DNA of 64,000 nucleotides from Mesorhabditis belari (taxonomy: Eukaryota > Nematoda > Chromadorea > Rhabditida > Rhabditidae): the NCBI GenBank assembly GCA_958450365.1, contig CAUEEP010000735.1, positions 1,851,001 through 1,915,000 on the forward strand. The letters are read 5' to 3'. The position numbers were made by a program, and so were the translations under genes. This document shows positions 62,701 to 64,000 of the stretch, in pieces. The notes beneath the pieces were generated by a model. It ran no database searches. It worked only from the letters and a program-made list of their open reading frames with translations, and was not told the origin of the DNA. Numbering within the stretch: position 1 is the first letter of the stretch; each line of letters begins with the position of its first letter.

Positions 62701-64000
62701 TTTTATTCTTTTATTCTTTTCTATCATTCTTTTCTATCAAGTTTTTGGAGTTCATTGATAACTTAACGAAAATGGATAGAAAGTAAGGCTCAGTTCTTCA
62801 GAATCAGTTCAGTTCTTCAGTTCTAACTCAAGAAAGAAAGTCAAACATAGTTGAATCTACAACAGAAAAGCGTTTAATCATTTCTACTATTGAATTCCAG
62901 GAGTTTATTCTATTAATTGAGTCTAAAAGTGTCTATTAATTGAGTAAAATTGAGTCTAAAATTGATTGAATCTAAAAGTGATTGATTGCTAAAGAAAAGA
63001 TATTGAATTAGTTGAATCTTAGCACTTGTCGTCTTTCTTCTCAAGTGCTTGGTGAGTGCTCCAGGCCTGGTGAGTGCTCCAGGCCTGGTGAGTGCTCCAG
63101 GCCTGGTGAGTGCTCCAGGCCTGGTGAGTGCTCCAGGCCTGGTGAGTGCTCCAGGCCTGGTGAGTGCTCCAGGCCTGGTGAGTGCTCCAGGCCTGGTGAG
63201 TGCTCCAGGCCTGGTGAGTGCTCCAGGCCTGGTGAGTGCTCCAGGCCTGGTGAGTGCTCCAAGCCTGGTGAGTGCTCCAGGCCTGGTGAGTGCTCCAGGC
63301 CTGGTGAGTGCTCCAGGCCTGGTGAGTGCTCCAGGCCTGGTGAGTGCTCCAGGCCTGGTGAGTGCTCCAGGCCTGGTGAGTGCCTGGTGTGCTTTGTGCT
63401 TAAACGTTAACGCATCTTTCTGGTGCAGTGAATTCTTTATTTTTCAAGCGAAATCGAGTCACTAGTAGGAGAAAATAGACAATTTAGGCGCGCCAGTAAG
63501 TGTGCGTTTTTCTGTGAGTGCACTTTAATGGTCGTAACTTCCAGATTCTTCCCTTAATTAGTTGAATCTAGAGAAATAAAGATAAAATCACTAAACGATC
63601 GGGATTAAAATAATGCCATAAAGATAACAGTATCCTAAACATATCATAAACACGATCAGTATTAACAGTATCATAAACATATCCATATCATAAACATAAT
63701 ATCTAATTTAGCTCAACCCTCATCGAAATCTCGTCTCAAAAAAGTGAATTCATCAACATTCTTTGCATCGTCGTCGGTTGGACGTATTTTATTCTTTGGA
63801 GTGCCTCTTACTATCCACAAGTTTGGATGAATTACAAGAGAAAAAGGTAGATAAACATTATTTGTATATTAATTTTGAAAATATTGGGTTAGTGAATTGA
63901 AAACTGCCGGACTTTCAACTAAAATTTATTCAACATAAAACCATCAATTCATTCCAAATAATTTCCACTATTATTGACGACTTCTGCCCATTTTACAGGC
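59729..64000 (+). CDS. Second cystinosin paralogue, 5' part, runs off window
   Basis: Exon 1 is 59729-59850: signal peptide MIFIIILFFTHLLAEDDF and a lumenal start with the sequon NET, ending at donor AA|GTAAGA (phase 2, like exon 1 of the upstream gene). Exon 63712-63846 reads [35 protein letters not shown] then QVWMNYKRKR, homologous to exon 4 of the neighbour, with identical boundary phase and the first PQ motif. The one or two lumenal exons expected between them were not placed with confidence; 62607-62676 has a candidate (YKGLTLESEKCLKKF). The intervening DNA is filled by satellites and a foldback element. Later exons lie beyond the window. Same strand and 1.7 kb after the first gene: a tandem duplication. 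The clear divergence of the signal and lumenal parts suggests it is not recent. Confidence 0.8.
59916..60262. repeat. 20-bp AGTCTAAAGCCTTTAGGTAA satellite, 17 copies
   Basis: Seventeen 20-mers with no mismatch that I can see. Each holds CCTTTAG followed by GTAAAG, i.e. an acceptor-like motif abutting a donor-like motif. Lies in the first intron of the second cystinosin gene, 65 bp after exon 1. Confidence 0.98.
60705..60775 (+). pseudogene. tRNA-like sequence in foldback arm
   Basis: GCCGTGGCCGAGTGGTAAGG (A box), anticodon arm TTTGT-TTCCAGG-GCAAG, B box AAGTTCGATCTC. The acceptor ends do not pair. Confidence 0.55.
61119..61188 (-). pseudogene. tRNA-like sequence with CUA anticodon-like loop
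   Basis: Minus: TTGGCTCAATGGTAGGATC, anticodon arm CTCGT-CTCTAGA-GCGAG with CTA at positions 34-36, then AAGTTCGATCCC. The anticodon stem is intact; the T stem and acceptor have mismatches. Confidence 0.5.
61375..61505. repeat. GTACTTGTAT decamer satellite
   Basis: About 12 copies of TGTACTTKTR. Confidence 0.93.
61760..62510. repeat. About 180-330 bp tandem repeat, second array of the 32460 family
   Basis: Repeats CTTAGATGGTCTATAACTC, ATTAGAATCTCCATTAAATT, AGACTCACCGATAAAAACAT and ACTCTATAACTCGACTT; homologous to 32460-32975. Confidence 0.88.
63049..63381. repeat. 18-bp GGTGAGTGCTCCAGGCCT satellite
   Basis: About 18 copies with one visible variant (AAGCCT near 63250). Each unit contains CTG|GTGAGT, a strong 5' splice-site match. 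Located 330 bp upstream of the PQ-loop exon of the second cystinosin gene. All the frames crossing it are open because 18 is a multiple of three. Confidence 0.97.
63883..64000. mobile_element. Mariner-family element end, runs off window
   Basis: ATTGGGTTAGTGAATTGAAA and the next 110 bp match the left end of the element at 6523 (CAACATAAAACCATCAATTC, ATTATTGACGA). It starts 37 bp after the exon of the second cystinosin gene, so it lies in the next intron. Confidence 0.8.

Noticed and set aside
63012..63465. Cys/Arg/Pro-Gly repeat frame of 132-138 codons
   Set aside because: 18-bp satellite in an intron of the second cystinosin gene; open in several frames.

Overview
This window is nuclear DNA from a nematode, most likely a rhabditid. 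The support is: degenerate blocks of the nematode telomere hexamer TTAGGC; a nematode transthyretin-like (TTR) gene; introns ending in TTTCAG-type acceptors, one only 40 nt long; and splice acceptors placed 1-3 nt upstream of two start codons, as expected for spliced-leader trans-splicing. I cannot name the species. I rebuilt the genes by hand from splice sites and reading-frame phase. Exons make up only about 4 kb of the 64 kb, and most sit as small islands in repeat-filled introns.

Layout: 0-7.8 kb is repeats only (a foldback element, minisatellites, tRNA-like sequences in an inverted-repeat element, a decayed mariner). From 7.83 to 23.94 kb (+) lies a nine-exon gene for a small single-pass membrane protein that I do not recognise; its introns hold a SINE-like element, foldback elements, LINE 3' ends and satellites. 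From 24 to 31.5 kb there is a fragment of 28S rDNA inside a minisatellite, a LINE tail, a deleted Tc1/mariner element and a large inverted-repeat element carrying two inverted copies of an exon-like segment. From 31.6 to 34.5 kb (-) are five phase-compatible exons of a multi-pass membrane protein, possibly a serpentine receptor. From 34.7 to 42.6 kb (-) are two tandem paralogous genes for secreted cysteine-containing proteins whose internal introns share position and phase. From 43 to 48.7 kb there is a LINE split by a minisatellite, a terminal-repeat element with an expanded 12-bp satellite, and a MITE. From 48.8 to 50.1 kb (+) is a three-exon TTR-like gene, followed by piggyBac remnants and a cluster of tRNA-derived repeats. 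From 54.6 to 58.1 kb (+) is a complete ten-exon cystinosin gene, and from 59.7 kb off the window end (+) is a second, partial cystinosin paralogue.

There is no single pathway. Cystinosin is a lysosomal cystine exporter, and the TTR-like and paired cysteine proteins are secreted. The strongest themes are local tandem gene duplication (cystinosin pair, secreted pair) and repeat biology: tRNA-like sequences inside foldback arms, insertions sitting between 100-200 bp direct duplications, homogeneous satellites inside introns that carry splice-site-like motifs, and interstitial telomere-like arrays.
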